From an uncultured Altererythrobacter sp. (GTDB lineage Bacteria; Pseudomonadota; Alphaproteobacteria; Sphingomonadales; Sphingomonadaceae), in NCBI GenBank assembly GCA_937950385.1, contig CALFEA010000084.1, forward strand, positions 1-18,115: a DNA stretch of 18,115 nucleotides. The letters run 5' to 3'. Below the pieces are notes generated by a model that was given only the letters and a program-made list of their open reading frames with translations, searched no databases and had not been told where the DNA came from. A program made the position numbers and the translations under genes. Position 1 is the first letter of the stretch. Each line of letters opens with the position of its first letter. Positions 7,433 through 14,623 of this stretch are shown here, piece after piece.

Positions 7433-8146
7433 ATGTTTAAGCGGATCACGACCTATCTGGACTCGATTAGAGCGCGCGACCCTGCGCCGCGTTCGCGCAT
7501 GGAAGTGTTGCTATATCCCGGCGTTTGGGCGCTGTTTTATCACCGTGTTGCGCACCGGTTCTACCGTGCGCGGCTGTATTTTCTGGCCCGATTGGTGAAC
7601 CACTTCTCACGGTTTTTGACTGCGATTGATATCCATCCTGGTGCAAAGATCGGCCACAATTTCTTTATCGATCACGGCTTCACAGTCATTGGCGAAACCG
7701 CGCATATCGGTGATAATGTTACGATTTACCAATGCGTTACATTGGGCGGGACGAACCCAACCAATGGCAAAGGCGGCAAGCGCCACCCGACATTATGCGA
7801 CAATGTTATCATCGGTTCGGGCGCTCAGATCATTGGTCCGATTGTGATTGGTGCGCGAGGCCGCGTGGGCGCCAATGCGGTGGTGACAGAAGATGTGCCT
7901 GAAGGCGCAACGATGATTGGCCTTAAGGCTCGCTCAACGCTGGTTCCAGCTGAGGAATGGGCGAAGGAATTTATTCCCTATGGCACGTCCAATTGCGAGG
8001 ATGCCGATGGCAATCGCATTGATTGCATCGAAAAGCTGGAGGGCGAAATCAAAATCTTGCGCGAAGAGATGGCCGCTATCAGAGCGCAAGCCACCGGCGA
8101 GCTGCCGCTTGAGCCGCAAAAGCGCAGCGGAACCGATGGTTCGTAA
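7433..8146 (+). CDS. cysE: Serine O-acetyltransferase, EpsC type
   Basis: The 237-residue protein acetylates L-serine with acetyl-CoA, the entry step of cysteine synthesis. The left-handed beta-helix carries the conserved segments DIHPGAKIG, FIDHGFTVIGETA and VTLGGT; by spacing, Asp66 and His81 correspond to catalytic Asp143 and His158 of E. coli CysE, and His118 (in KRHP) to its His193. The short N-terminal helical part and the length near 240 place it in the EpsC subgroup. A polar C-terminal tail of about 40 residues (EKLEGEIKILREEMAAI) may form a helix. ATG 7433 has GGTGGGAG nine bases upstream. The in-frame extension to 7352 overlaps hdaA and lacks support. Confidence 0.95.
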   Translation: MFKRITTYLDSIRARDPAPRSRMEVLLYPGVWALFYHRVAHRFYRARLYFLARLVNHFSRFLTAIDIHPGAKIGHNFFIDHGFTVIGETAHIGDNVTIYQCVTLGGTNPTNGKGGKRHPTLCDNVIIGSGAQIIGPIVIGARGRVGANAVVTEDVPEGATMIGLKARSTLVPAEEWAKEFIPYGTSNCEDADGNRIDCIEKLEGEIKILREEMAAIRAQATGELPLEPQKRSGTDGS

Positions 8147-8168
8147 AGACAGCTGATGGCGCATTCCA

Positions 8169-8561
8169 ATGAGCAGTTCTAGAGGGGGCGGGTCGGCAGC
8201 GGGCCTATCCTCTGGCTCAGTTGTCGCTTTTCCGGGCCGCGCAAATGGGAAGCCTGCGGGCCAAGTTGGTTTTGAACGCCAAGAATTGCAGCGTATCCTT
8301 GATCTGTATGGCCGCATGGTCGCCGCCGGTGAATGGCGTGATTATGCCATGGATTTCACCAAGGATGCGGCTGTCTTTGCTGCCTTTCGCCGCGCCGCAG
8401 AACGTCCGCAAGCGCGCATTGAAAAGCGCCCGTCATTGCGCAACAAACAAGGCATGTGGACGCTGTTTGGTGAACACGGGCAAGTGCTAAAACGCGGCCA
8501 TGAACTCGCCGGTGTACTCGCCCCGATGGAGCGCCGCTTAATGAAAACGGTCGAGGATTAG
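8169..8561 (+). CDS. DUF2794 domain protein (130 aa)
   Basis: The 130-residue protein has a Gly/Ser-rich N-terminal 20 residues and then the DUF2794 core: FERQELQRILDLYGRMVAAGEWRDYA, an AVFAAFRRAAERP segment, and a C-terminal GQVLKRGHELAGVL motif. This family is, to my knowledge, mostly alphaproteobacterial and uncharacterised. No signal peptide or membrane segment is visible. It begins 22 bases after the cysE stop, so cotranscription with hdaA and cysE is plausible. Its TAG stop overlaps the TAA of the convergent membrane-protein gene (shared bases 8558-8561). The family call is confident; the function is unknown. Confidence 0.9.
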   Translation: MSSSRGGGSAAGLSSGSVVAFPGRANGKPAGQVGFERQELQRILDLYGRMVAAGEWRDYAMDFTKDAAVFAAFRRAAERPQARIEKRPSLRNKQGMWTLFGEHGQVLKRGHELAGVLAPMERRLMKTVED

Positions 8562-9742
8562 GCTGTAGCGGTTTGGTTTTGCATCAGGCTTTCGGTCGAG
8601 GGCAGGCGGACTTGCAAGTTTTCTGGCAAAGCGCTCACAACCACTTTGCGGATCGGTGACCAGAATGCCGACAGGCTGAGCAGGGCCGAGCCAATCACCA
8701 ATGCTGTTAGCGCAAAGTTAAGCTCCACCGCGCCAAACTTGTCGAACAAGAACGTCAGCGCGACCAGCACATAGGCAAGCGCGGAGACCAGCAAAGCGCG
8801 TCGATCAATCGCCAGCGCGATTAGCCCGAACAATATGTAGATCGCGACCACAGCAATTGCGCCGCCAATCCCCACGACGTCTCCGCCATCCAGCACGCCC
8901 ATGGCATTGAAAACCGGGTGGGCGATCATCGGTGCAGCGAGCAAATGCAGCCAGAACGCGACGTCCGCACGCCGAGTTGTGCGGATCACATCGGACATGT
9001 CCCAGCGCATGGCGAAGGTAAAGACGCAAAGTCCGGCGACAAACACCAAGCCAAGCACGGTATTCTCGTTGAAATTGTCAGGGCCAATCGCTGCGACAGT
9101 TAGGCTGATCAATGTACCTGCGATGGCCGCTGCACCTGCGGCAACGGTAATAGGGACCGCGAACCGTTTCCAATGGAGATAGGCAGCGCCCGCAGCAAAG
9201 GCGGCCGCCAATGCGCCGATGACTGCGCCCAGCTGGTCATTTCCGCTTTCAATGAAAGCCGCGCCCAATCCTATGACTGAGAAGAACACACCGCCTACAA
9301 ACGTCAGCAACAAGATGATGCTGGGCAGCGCCATGCGCCGCCTGCGGGTAAAGAATTCGGCAAGCGGCCATGCGGTGATGGCAACGAACAGTCCAGCAAG
9401 CGCAGTTGCAACAGACTCAGCAATTTTGAAAGCAGCCTGCCATGCATTCATCTCAGCCTCGGTTGGAGAAGAGTTCGGAAAGGTTTCTCGATATGACCCA
9501 GCACCAAACATTGCGTCCGCAATCGCATAGCCAATTGCCCCTACCGCCACGAGCATGATAACCACGCCAATCGCCACGAAGATATCGTTGAAAGAGTTGA
9601 TAAGGCGGAAGTTCTCTTCATCCCCGCGCGGCATATCCCGCAATTGGCTGACATGGCTGCGCAGGGCCGTGGCGGCCTCTTGGCTCATCACCCCTGCTGC
9701 AACAGCGGAATTTAAGTCTTCGTCTGAATAGGCCATGCGCAT
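8558..9742 (-). CDS. Polytopic membrane protein, DUF2157-like
   Basis: The 394-residue product has a soluble N-terminal stretch of about 50 residues (DEDLNSAVAAGVMSQEAATALRSHV) and then about ten hydrophobic segments, starting near residues 53, 105, 135, 163, 190, 224, 255, 283, 309 and 331, with a short cytoplasmic-type tail rich in polar residues. An N-terminal helical region followed by many membrane spans resembles DUF2157-type proteins, whose function is unknown; the match is by architecture rather than by a unique motif. Two close starts exist, ATG 9742 and ATG 9736, with GGAG either 4 or 10 bases upstream. It has its own promoter overlapped by an 11-bp palindromic operator. It is convergent with, and overlaps by stop codons, the DUF2794 gene. 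Confidence 0.72.
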   Translation of the reverse strand: MRMAYSDEDLNSAVAAGVMSQEAATALRSHVSQLRDMPRGDEENFRLINSFNDIFVAIGVVIMLVAVGAIGYAIADAMFGAGSYRETFPNSSPTEAEMNAWQAAFKIAESVATALAGLFVAITAWPLAEFFTRRRRMALPSIILLLTFVGGVFFSVIGLGAAFIESGNDQLGAVIGALAAAFAAGAAYLHWKRFAVPITVAAGAAAIAGTLISLTVAAIGPDNFNENTVLGLVFVAGLCVFTFAMRWDMSDVIRTTRRADVAFWLHLLAAPMIAHPVFNAMGVLDGGDVVGIGGAIAVVAIYILFGLIALAIDRRALLVSALAYVLVALTFLFDKFGAVELNFALTALVIGSALLSLSAFWSPIRKVVVSALPENLQVRLPSTESLMQNQTATA

Positions 9743-9763
9743 GTTGCTCCGATATTTACAACG

Positions 9764-9791
9764 AATCTAGCGAGGTGTATTGTGAAGTCAA
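9764..9791 (-). promoter_or_regulatory. Predicted sigma-70-type promoter of the DUF2157-like gene
   Basis: On the minus strand TTGACT (bases 9791-9786) and TAGATT (9769-9764) are separated by 16 bases, matching the sigma-70 consensus at 5/6 and 4/6 positions. The start of transcription would lie near 9757, leaving a leader of about 15 bases with GGAG before the start codon. The -35 box and most of the spacer are covered by the palindrome at 9772-9799, which points to repression by steric block. Confidence 0.6.
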
Positions 9792-9799
9792 TACACCTC
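9772..9799. promoter_or_regulatory. Palindromic operator, GGTG-N16-CACC type
   Basis: Two perfect 11-base arms, GAGGTGTATTG (9772-9782) and CAATACACCTC (9789-9799), flank a 6-base centre. The outer part reads GGTG, 16 bases, CACC, the form I recall for operators of YtrA-subfamily GntR regulators in Xanthomonas. PadR-type regulators also bind sites with ATAC-like half-sites, so the regulator class is uncertain. It overlaps the promoter of the DUF2157-like gene. No regulator gene lies in the window. Confidence 0.7.
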
Positions 9800-9814
9800 T
9801 CACGAGTGTGCCCA

Positions 9815-9854
9815 AAACGAAACGGCCCCCGATCCGTTGAAGGAGCAGGGGCCG
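9815..9854 (-). terminator. Intrinsic terminator of the short-chain dehydrogenase gene
   Basis: On the minus strand a 7-bp GC stem (CGGCCCC at 9854-9848 paired with GGGGCCG at 9829-9823) closes an 18-base loop, in which TCC/GGA can add a short inner stem, and is followed by TTTCGTTTT (9822-9814). It lies 27 bases beyond the dehydrogenase stop and would also insulate the operator-controlled gene downstream. Confidence 0.85.
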
Positions 9855-9880
9855 CATCAAACGCAATATTTGCGCGAAAA

Positions 9881-10810
9881 TTATCCGCGTGCGCTGCTCG
9901 GGCCAGTGCCGGTCACTTCTTGCATCGCCTTCAAGATTGCAGCCGATTGCTCAGCGCCTGATTGCGGTGCGCGAAGGTTGGTTTGCGCATTGATCTTTTC
10001 CCAATTGGCGGCAAAGCCTTCAACTGTGCGCTCGCCATCGGGAAGCCAGACAGCGTCGTTCATCATCACCCATGCAGAGTGATAACCGCCGCCGCCAGCG
10101 CCAACGATGGCATTGGTTGGACCGTCTTCGCTGACGAGATAGAGAGCGGCTGGAACCACGTTTTCAGGTGCGAACAGTTTGAACGCTTCTTCTGGGAAGA
10201 TGTCTTCTGTCATGCGCGTGCCAGCCACTGGTGACAGTGAATTGACGCGGATGTTGTATTTTGCGCCTTCGAGTTGCAGCGTTTTGGTCAGGCCAGCAAG
10301 CCCCAGTTTCGCCGCGCCATAATTCGCTTGGCCAAAATTACCGAACAGGCCGGTGGAGCTGGCTGTCATCAAAATGCGGCCGTATGCTTGCTCGCGGAAG
10401 GTTTCCCAGCAGGCCTTGGTGGCCATGGCTGAACCGTTGAGGTGCACATCGCATACGAAACGGAAATCATCTGGTGTCATTTTCGCGAAAGTCTTGTCGC
10501 GCAAAACGCCGGCATTGTTGATGAGAACGTGAACGCCGCCCCATGCTTCTTTGGCCTTGGCGACCATTTCTTCCATTTGCGCGTAATCAGTAACCGATCC
10601 GCCATTGGCCATGGCTGTGCCGCCAGCCGCTTCAATCTCAGCCACCACTTCGGCGGCCGCATCGGATGAGCCTGTACCATCGCGTGAGCCACCAAGGTCG
10701 TTGACGACCACTTTTGCGCCGCGCTTGGCCAGTTCCAGCGCATAGGCTTTGCCCAATCCGCCGCCGGCACCAGTGACGATGGCGACCTTATCTTTGAAAT
10801 CGATGCTCAT
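9881..10810 (-). CDS. Short-chain dehydrogenase, MFE-2-like (3R)-hydroxyacyl-CoA dehydrogenase type
   Basis: The 309-residue protein is a classical SDR: cofactor motif TGAGGGLG at residues 13-20, NNAG at 98-101, and catalytic Ser151, Tyr164 and Lys168. The cofactor loop VVVNDLGG with Asp38 favours NAD, and the sequence AYALELAKRGAKVVVNDLGG is close to the dehydrogenase domain of peroxisomal multifunctional enzyme type 2, which oxidises (3R)-hydroxyacyl-CoA. A C-terminal part of about 80 residues beyond the core (after MTEDIFPEEAF) also fits that subgroup; hydratase and SCP2 domains are absent. A role in fatty acid or steroid side-chain oxidation is likely but the substrate is inferred. GGAG lies eight bases before the ATG. 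It appears monocistronic, with a terminator behind it. Confidence 0.88.
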   Translation of the reverse strand: MSIDFKDKVAIVTGAGGGLGKAYALELAKRGAKVVVNDLGGSRDGTGSSDAAAEVVAEIEAAGGTAMANGGSVTDYAQMEEMVAKAKEAWGGVHVLINNAGVLRDKTFAKMTPDDFRFVCDVHLNGSAMATKACWETFREQAYGRILMTASSTGLFGNFGQANYGAAKLGLAGLTKTLQLEGAKYNIRVNSLSPVAGTRMTEDIFPEEAFKLFAPENVVPAALYLVSEDGPTNAIVGAGGGGYHSAWVMMNDAVWLPDGERTVEGFAANWEKINAQTNLRAPQSGAEQSAAILKAMQEVTGTGPSSARG

Positions 10811-10856
10811 GAATAAATCTCCGCTTCAAATATATCTTATGGGGGAGGAGCGCTTT

Positions 10857-10880
10857 ACGCGCCCGTCAACTCAGGCGCGT
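10857..10880. repeat. Small inverted repeat between SDR and gph genes
   Basis: ACGCGCC (10857-10863) and GGCGCGT (10874-10880) are perfect complements around 10 bases. Two further tiny hairpins occur just upstream: GAGGCA-AAC-TGCCTC (10922-10936) and TGCCG-TAG-CGGCA (10944-10956), close behind the gph stop. None has a T-run, so they are possible 3'-end or transcription pause structures only. I see nothing else in the 157-base gap 10811-10967 apart from the SDR ribosome site. Confidence 0.4.
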
Positions 10881-10967
10881 GGATTGGCAGGTTCTTTGCT
10901 GCGTTGCAACCGTCTTGCGCTGAGGCAAACTGCCTCCATGCGATGCCGTAGCGGCAGGTCCGACCAG

Positions 10968-11651
10968 TTAGAGCGCTTCGAGCGCTGGGATGAGCTGATC
11001 CAGCGAATCGATCACCCCGTCCGCGCCCATTTCATGCGGGTCCTTGTCGTGATAGCCATAGGTCACCGCGATCGCCGGCACGCCTGCCGCTTTGGCAGCG
11101 TTGACGTCGTAAGTACTGTCGCCGACGAAAGCGATTGGACCGCCGCCGCCGACTTCCTTGGCTTTGAGCACAGGATCGGCATGCGGTTTGGAGAGATATT
11201 TGCCGTCTTCGCCTTTGCCCATTGTATCGCCGCCGATCACGGTTTCGAAATAATGGATCAGATTTAGCTGCGTAAGGACGCTGCGCGCAAATTCCTCAAA
11301 TTTGTTGGTGACGACCAACAGTTTCACGCCGCGCGCTTTCAATGCATCCAAAGTTTCTACTGCGTGGGGATAGGGCCGTGAATAGTCCGCATTATGATCA
11401 GCATAATAAGCGAGCATCTGTTTGTAGAGCTTGCGGAAATCTTCTTGCGGTATTCCTCCTTGAGCATCGACGGCCCGCGACAGCATGATCTTGGCGCCGC
11501 CGCCGATGAGGTCTTTGGAGCTTTCAACCGAAACTCGCTCGAACCCGCTCAATTCCAGCGCATGGTTCACCGCCTCGCCCAGATCACGAAATGTGTCGAG
11601 CAAAGTGCCATCAAGGTCGAAACCGACCGTATCAAAAGGAAAATTTGTCAT
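10968..11651 (-). CDS. gph: Phosphoglycolate phosphatase, HAD family
   Basis: From ATG 11651 the product has 227 residues. HAD motif I is FDLDGTLLDT with nucleophile Asp12 and Asp14; motif II is the Thr in LLVVTNK (Thr115); Lys155 (in SKPHADP) is motif III; motif IV is GDSTYDV with Asp178 and Asp182. A helical cap of the phosphoglycolate phosphatase type is inserted after motif I. The enzyme hydrolyses 2-phosphoglycolate, in heterotrophs mainly a product of DNA 3'-end repair. Related HAD phosphatases cannot be excluded, but length and motifs agree with Gph. An in-frame TTG seven codons upstream lacks a better ribosome site. It is divergent from glmU across 77 bases. Confidence 0.87.
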   Translation of the reverse strand: MTNFPFDTVGFDLDGTLLDTFRDLGEAVNHALELSGFERVSVESSKDLIGGGAKIMLSRAVDAQGGIPQEDFRKLYKQMLAYYADHNADYSRPYPHAVETLDALKARGVKLLVVTNKFEEFARSVLTQLNLIHYFETVIGGDTMGKGEDGKYLSKPHADPVLKAKEVGGGGPIAFVGDSTYDVNAAKAAGVPAIAVTYGYHDKDPHEMGADGVIDSLDQLIPALEAL

Positions 11652-11728
11652 ATTGTGTAATCGGTGGCGCAAGGTTCTTCATTCTGCAAGCATTTGCTGG
11701 CAGGGCATTTGCCAAGTAAAGGAAACGC

Positions 11729-13084
11729 ATGACAGATTTTGCCGCCATCGTTCTTGCTGCGGGCAAGGGCACTCGAATGAAAAGTGATACGCATAAGGTG
11801 CTGCACCCGATTGCTGGCCGGGCGATGATTGATCATCTGCTCGCTGCTGTGGATGAGCTGGAGCCGAAGGAACGCGTTGTCGTTGTGGGCGCTGGGCGCG
11901 AGCAATTGGAAGCGGCCTTAGGTGACCGGGCGACCACATGCCTGCAAGAACCGCAATTGGGCACAGGCCATGCAGTGCAAATGGCAGAGGATGCGTTGAG
12001 CGCTTTCTCTGGCGATGTGCTGATCCTTTATGGCGACGTGCCTTTCGTGAGCGCGGCAACCATGCGGGCCATGATTGAGCGTTTGAACGCCGATGATGCG
12101 CCTGCCGTTGTCGTGCTCGGCTTTGAGCCAGAGGATGCCTTGCAATATGGCCGCGTTGTTGCAGATGATGCCGGGGCCATCGTCAAAATGGTTGAGTTCA
12201 AAGATGCGAGCGAGGCTGAACGCGAATGCCGCATTTGCAATTCGGGCCTGATGGCGGCGAAGTCCGTTGACCTGTTCAAGCTCCTCGCTCGCGTCGACAA
12301 TAATAACGCTCAGGAGGAATATTACCTCCCCGATATTGTGAACATTGCGATTGCCGATGGTCGCACTTGCGCGGTGGTGATCACCGATGATCCCGGCGAG
12401 GTGGCAGGCATTAACAGCCGCGCCGAATTGGCCGACGCGGAAGGGCGCTGGCAAGCGGTGCGCCGCCTGAAAGCCATGACCGATGGCGCAACATTAAAAG
12501 CGCCGGATACGGTCTATTTCAGCTGGGACACGGCATTGGGCCGCGATGTTACCATCGAGCCGCATGTGGTATTTGGCCCCGGTGTGACTGTCGCAGACGG
12601 CGTCCATATCAAAAGCTTCACCCATATCGAGGGCGCAACTCTGGCCAAGGGCGTTCAGGCAGGGCCATTTGCCCGCCTACGTCCCGGCGCTGTGCTGGAA
12701 GAAAACGCCTTTATCGGCAATTTCGTTGAGATGAAAAAGGCGACCTTGGGCAAGGGCGCAAAAGCCAGCCACCTCTCCTATATCGGCGATGCCACCGTCG
12801 GCGCTGATGCGAATATTGGTGCAGGCACAATCACTTGCAATTATGATGGCTATTTCAAATATCAAACCGTGATTGGCGAGCGGGCCTTCATCGGTTCAAA
12901 CAGCGCATTGGTTGCGCCGGTAAACATCGGAGCCGATGCGATTGTTGCGGCGGGCAGTACCGTCAGCCGCGATGTAGGCGCGGGCGAATTGCGCATGGTG
13001 CGCGCGGAGCAATTGGTCAAACAAGGCTGGGCTGACCGCTTCCACGACACGATGAAAAAGAAAAAGGCAGCGCAGAAGAAATAA
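11729..13084 (+). CDS. glmU: Bifunctional UDP-GlcNAc pyrophosphorylase / GlcN-1-P acetyltransferase
   Basis: The 451-residue enzyme makes UDP-N-acetylglucosamine for peptidoglycan and lipid A. The N-terminal uridyltransferase domain (about 1-230) opens with the signature LAAGKGTRMKS at residues 9-19 and contains LGTGHAV and LYGDVPF. After a helical linker, the C-terminal left-handed beta-helix (about 250-445) has hexapeptide repeats, RLRPGA, NFVEMKKA, and the acetyltransferase His348 (in KASHLSYIGDA, equivalent to His363 of E. coli). Length is close to the 456 of E. coli. AAAGGA lies five bases before the ATG. The C-terminus ends in a Lys-rich tail. It may be cotranscribed with the lipoprotein gene that follows after 26 bases. 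Confidence 0.98.
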   Translation: MTDFAAIVLAAGKGTRMKSDTHKVLHPIAGRAMIDHLLAAVDELEPKERVVVVGAGREQLEAALGDRATTCLQEPQLGTGHAVQMAEDALSAFSGDVLILYGDVPFVSAATMRAMIERLNADDAPAVVVLGFEPEDALQYGRVVADDAGAIVKMVEFKDASEAERECRICNSGLMAAKSVDLFKLLARVDNNNAQEEYYLPDIVNIAIADGRTCAVVITDDPGEVAGINSRAELADAEGRWQAVRRLKAMTDGATLKAPDTVYFSWDTALGRDVTIEPHVVFGPGVTVADGVHIKSFTHIEGATLAKGVQAGPFARLRPGAVLEENAFIGNFVEMKKATLGKGAKASHLSYIGDATVGADANIGAGTITCNYDGYFKYQTVIGERAFIGSNSALVAPVNIGADAIVAAGSTVSRDVGAGELRMVRAEQLVKQGWADRFHDTMKKKKAAQKK

Positions 13085-13097
13085 CGGACCGCCAAAC

Positions 13098-13102
13098 AGA
13101 GG
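13098..13102 (+). promoter_or_regulatory. Ribosome binding site that selects ATG 13111
   Basis: AGAGG is 8 bases before ATG 13111 but only 2 before ATG 13105, and it overlaps GTG 13102. The spacing therefore favours 13111 as the start of the lipoprotein gene. Confidence 0.6.
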
Positions 13103-13110
13103 TGATGGCT

Positions 13111-13746
13111 ATGGTGACACGGTTGAGTATAGCGTTGGCTGCATTGTTGACCGTGTCTGGATGCGAAGCGGACAGCCGCGCCCCTGTCAGCAACTCCAAC
13201 CCAGAAACCATGCCCGAACTGGCCGCCGAAACGGCCAAGGAGCATTCTCAGGCAATTGCTAATGAGCCATTTGTCCCACAGCAATCAGCCAGCTCAGCCC
13301 AAAGTCCCAATCCTACCTCGTCAAAGGTCGGCGTTTCTTGCGCAAACGGTGAAGAAACGGTCTTTTCTTGCAAGGTAAAAAACGGCAGCGATCTGGCCGT
13401 GTGTGCTGGCGACGAGAATGTCTATTATCGCTATGGCAAGGGGTCACCTGAAATGACGGTGATGGGCGGCCGGTTTGCTAGCGTCGCATACTCTGGCGGC
13501 GGTGAGGCTCAGATTGCTTTCACGAAAGGGCGCACCACTTACATCGTTTTTAGCCGCGTCATTCGTACCAATTTTGAACCAGGCGAGCCCAATCAGCCAG
13601 CGATCAGCGACGGAGTGATGGTGATGCTGGGTGATGAATTGCTGACCACGCACATTTGCGATGATCCCAATGCCCGCCCAATTGACTACGACTTGGCGGT
13701 CAAGGTGATGGAGCGCGAGCCTGAACTCTTCACTATAGGCGGTTAA
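13111..13746 (+). CDS. Lipoprotein of unknown function (211 aa)
   Basis: Starting at ATG 13111 the protein has a basic residue, a hydrophobic run, and lipobox VSGC with Cys18, then a low-complexity Ser/Pro/Glu/Asn linker to about residue 72. The folded part, residues about 73-211, has Cys77, Cys87 and Cys98, spaced 10 and 11 apart, then VYYRYGK and a beta-rich stretch, with a fourth cysteine at 183 (HICDD). The pattern of Cys, VKNGSDLAVC, then an aromatic YRYG motif recalls a set of short exported proteobacterial proteins without assigned function. Disulfides are plausible in the periplasm. It follows glmU closely, but a role in envelope synthesis would be guesswork. Membrane location depends on the lipobox, which is convincing. 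Confidence 0.82.
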   Translation: MVTRLSIALAALLTVSGCEADSRAPVSNSNPETMPELAAETAKEHSQAIANEPFVPQQSASSAQSPNPTSSKVGVSCANGEETVFSCKVKNGSDLAVCAGDENVYYRYGKGSPEMTVMGGRFASVAYSGGGEAQIAFTKGRTTYIVFSRVIRTNFEPGEPNQPAISDGVMVMLGDELLTTHICDDPNARPIDYDLAVKVMEREPELFTIGG

Positions 13747-13778
13747 ATTGCGTCCAAATGGGCGCGGCGTGCGTAAAT

Positions 13779-13784
13779 TATAAT
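13779..13784 (+). promoter_or_regulatory. Possible -10 element before the SOUL gene
   Basis: A perfect TATAAT occurs 22 bases before ATG 13807. A -35 match at the proper distance is absent, so the promoter assignment is weak. The predicted start of transcription (near 13791) would fall just before the ribosome site. Confidence 0.35.
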
Positions 13785-13792
13785 GAAATGCA

Positions 13793-13799
13793 AAGGGGA
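13793..13799 (+). promoter_or_regulatory. Ribosome binding site that selects ATG 13807
   Basis: AAGGGGA is 7 bases before ATG 13807, ideal spacing. The alternative in-frame ATG 13783 would place this site inside the coding region and add polar residues (MKCKGDDV) before the hydrophobic signal. Confidence 0.75.
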
Positions 13800-13806
13800 T
13801 GATGTG

Positions 13807-14487
13807 ATGCGGATATTAGCGTGGTTAGCAGCAGGATTGGGCTTGGCCGCTTTGGGAGGCGTTATGGCCGCAGCACAATATCGCGAGCGGATCGAAGAGC
13901 CAGCGCATACTGTGGTTGCTGCTGGCGAGGGCTTTGAGCTGCGCGATTACGAGCCAATGATTGTCGCGGAGGTAACTGTTGAGGCCAGCCAAATGCGCGC
14001 GCGCCGCGCGGGTTTTCAGCGCCTTGCCGCCTATATATTTGCGCAGGATCGGCCGGGAGTAGAGAAGGGCGAGAAGATCGCCATGACCTCCCCCGTGATG
14101 CAAGATCAGAGCGAAAAAATCGCCATGACCTCGCCGGTGATGCAGGACAAGGCCGATGCCGATGGAGCCAATCAGGCCCAAAACGCAAATGGCCCTTGGC
14201 GCACGCGCTTTGTCATGCCGTCCCAATATACTTTGGCGACCCTTCCAGAGGCGCCGGCCGATATCACGCTTACAGAGATTCCGGGGCGCCGCATGGCGGT
14301 GGTCATGTTCAACGGCATGGGCCGTCCCAGTGACCTTGAGAGCATGGAGACGGAATTGCGCAATTGGATGAAGGCGCAGGAATATAAGGCGAGCGGCGCG
14401 GCTGAATATGCGTTTTATGACGGGCCTTGGGTGCCAGCACGCTTCCGCCGCAATGAAGTGATGATCCCTGTTGTGAAGGCAGAATAA
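13807..14487 (+). CDS. SOUL/HEBP haem-binding family protein, exported
   Basis: The 226-residue protein starts with a hydrophobic signal or anchor (residues 2-23, ending VMAAAQ), so it is probably periplasmic or membrane-bound. The SOUL core follows: FELRDYEPMIVAEV, a GFQRLAAYIF helix, two copies of EKIAMTSPVMQD at 89-100 and 103-114, RFVMPSQYTLATLP, RRMAVVMFNG, and the C-terminal YAFYDGPWVPARFRRNEVMIPV. Family members bind haem or tetrapyrroles in some organisms; bacterial ones are largely uncharacterised, and no axial His is obvious here. The repeated IAMTSPV motif is typical of the family, though the two copies here are unusually identical. The nearest upstream gene is 60 bases away. The family call is strong, haem binding is inferred. 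Confidence 0.92.
   Translation: MRILAWLAAGLGLAALGGVMAAAQYRERIEEPAHTVVAAGEGFELRDYEPMIVAEVTVEASQMRARRAGFQRLAAYIFAQDRPGVEKGEKIAMTSPVMQDQSEKIAMTSPVMQDKADADGANQAQNANGPWRTRFVMPSQYTLATLPEAPADITLTEIPGRRMAVVMFNGMGRPSDLESMETELRNWMKAQEYKASGAAEYAFYDGPWVPARFRRNEVMIPVVKAE
14071..14148 (+). repeat. Internal 42-base-period repeat in the SOUL gene
   Basis: Bases 14071-14106 and 14113-14148 encode the same 12 residues. They differ at 6 of 36 bases, all at third codon positions and all synonymous. This suggests an older duplication kept by selection at the protein level. Confidence 0.9.
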
Positions 14488-14525
14488 GGTAAACATGCCA
14501 TTTACCCTGATTCTCAAAAATCGTT

Positions 14526-14554
14526 TTGAAACATAGTTTTACGAAGATTTGAAT
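14526..14554 (+). promoter_or_regulatory. Possible promoter of the small PilZ-like gene
   Basis: In the AT-rich 136-base gap, TTGAAA (14526-14531) and TTGAAT (14549-14554) are 17 bases apart, matching the sigma-70 consensus at 5/6 and 4/6. The leader would be about 60 bases. A small inverted repeat, GGTAAA/TTTACC (14488-14493 and 14501-14506), sits right behind the preceding stop codon. The prediction is tentative. Confidence 0.35.
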
Positions 14555-14623
14555 CGGCTGTTAGGAAGTTTTCTGTATTGCAAGTGTCGTCGCAACACAC
14601 CGCATGAAGGGAAATAAAACACC

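Noticed and set aside
9837..10082. Plus-strand small frame at the SDR 3' end
   Set aside because: It is antisense to the dehydrogenase C-terminus and overlaps its terminator, with no sign of a protein family.
11652..11672. TTG start seven codons upstream for gph
   Set aside because: No clear ribosome site; HAD motif I position fits the ATG at 11651, as in other Gph proteins.
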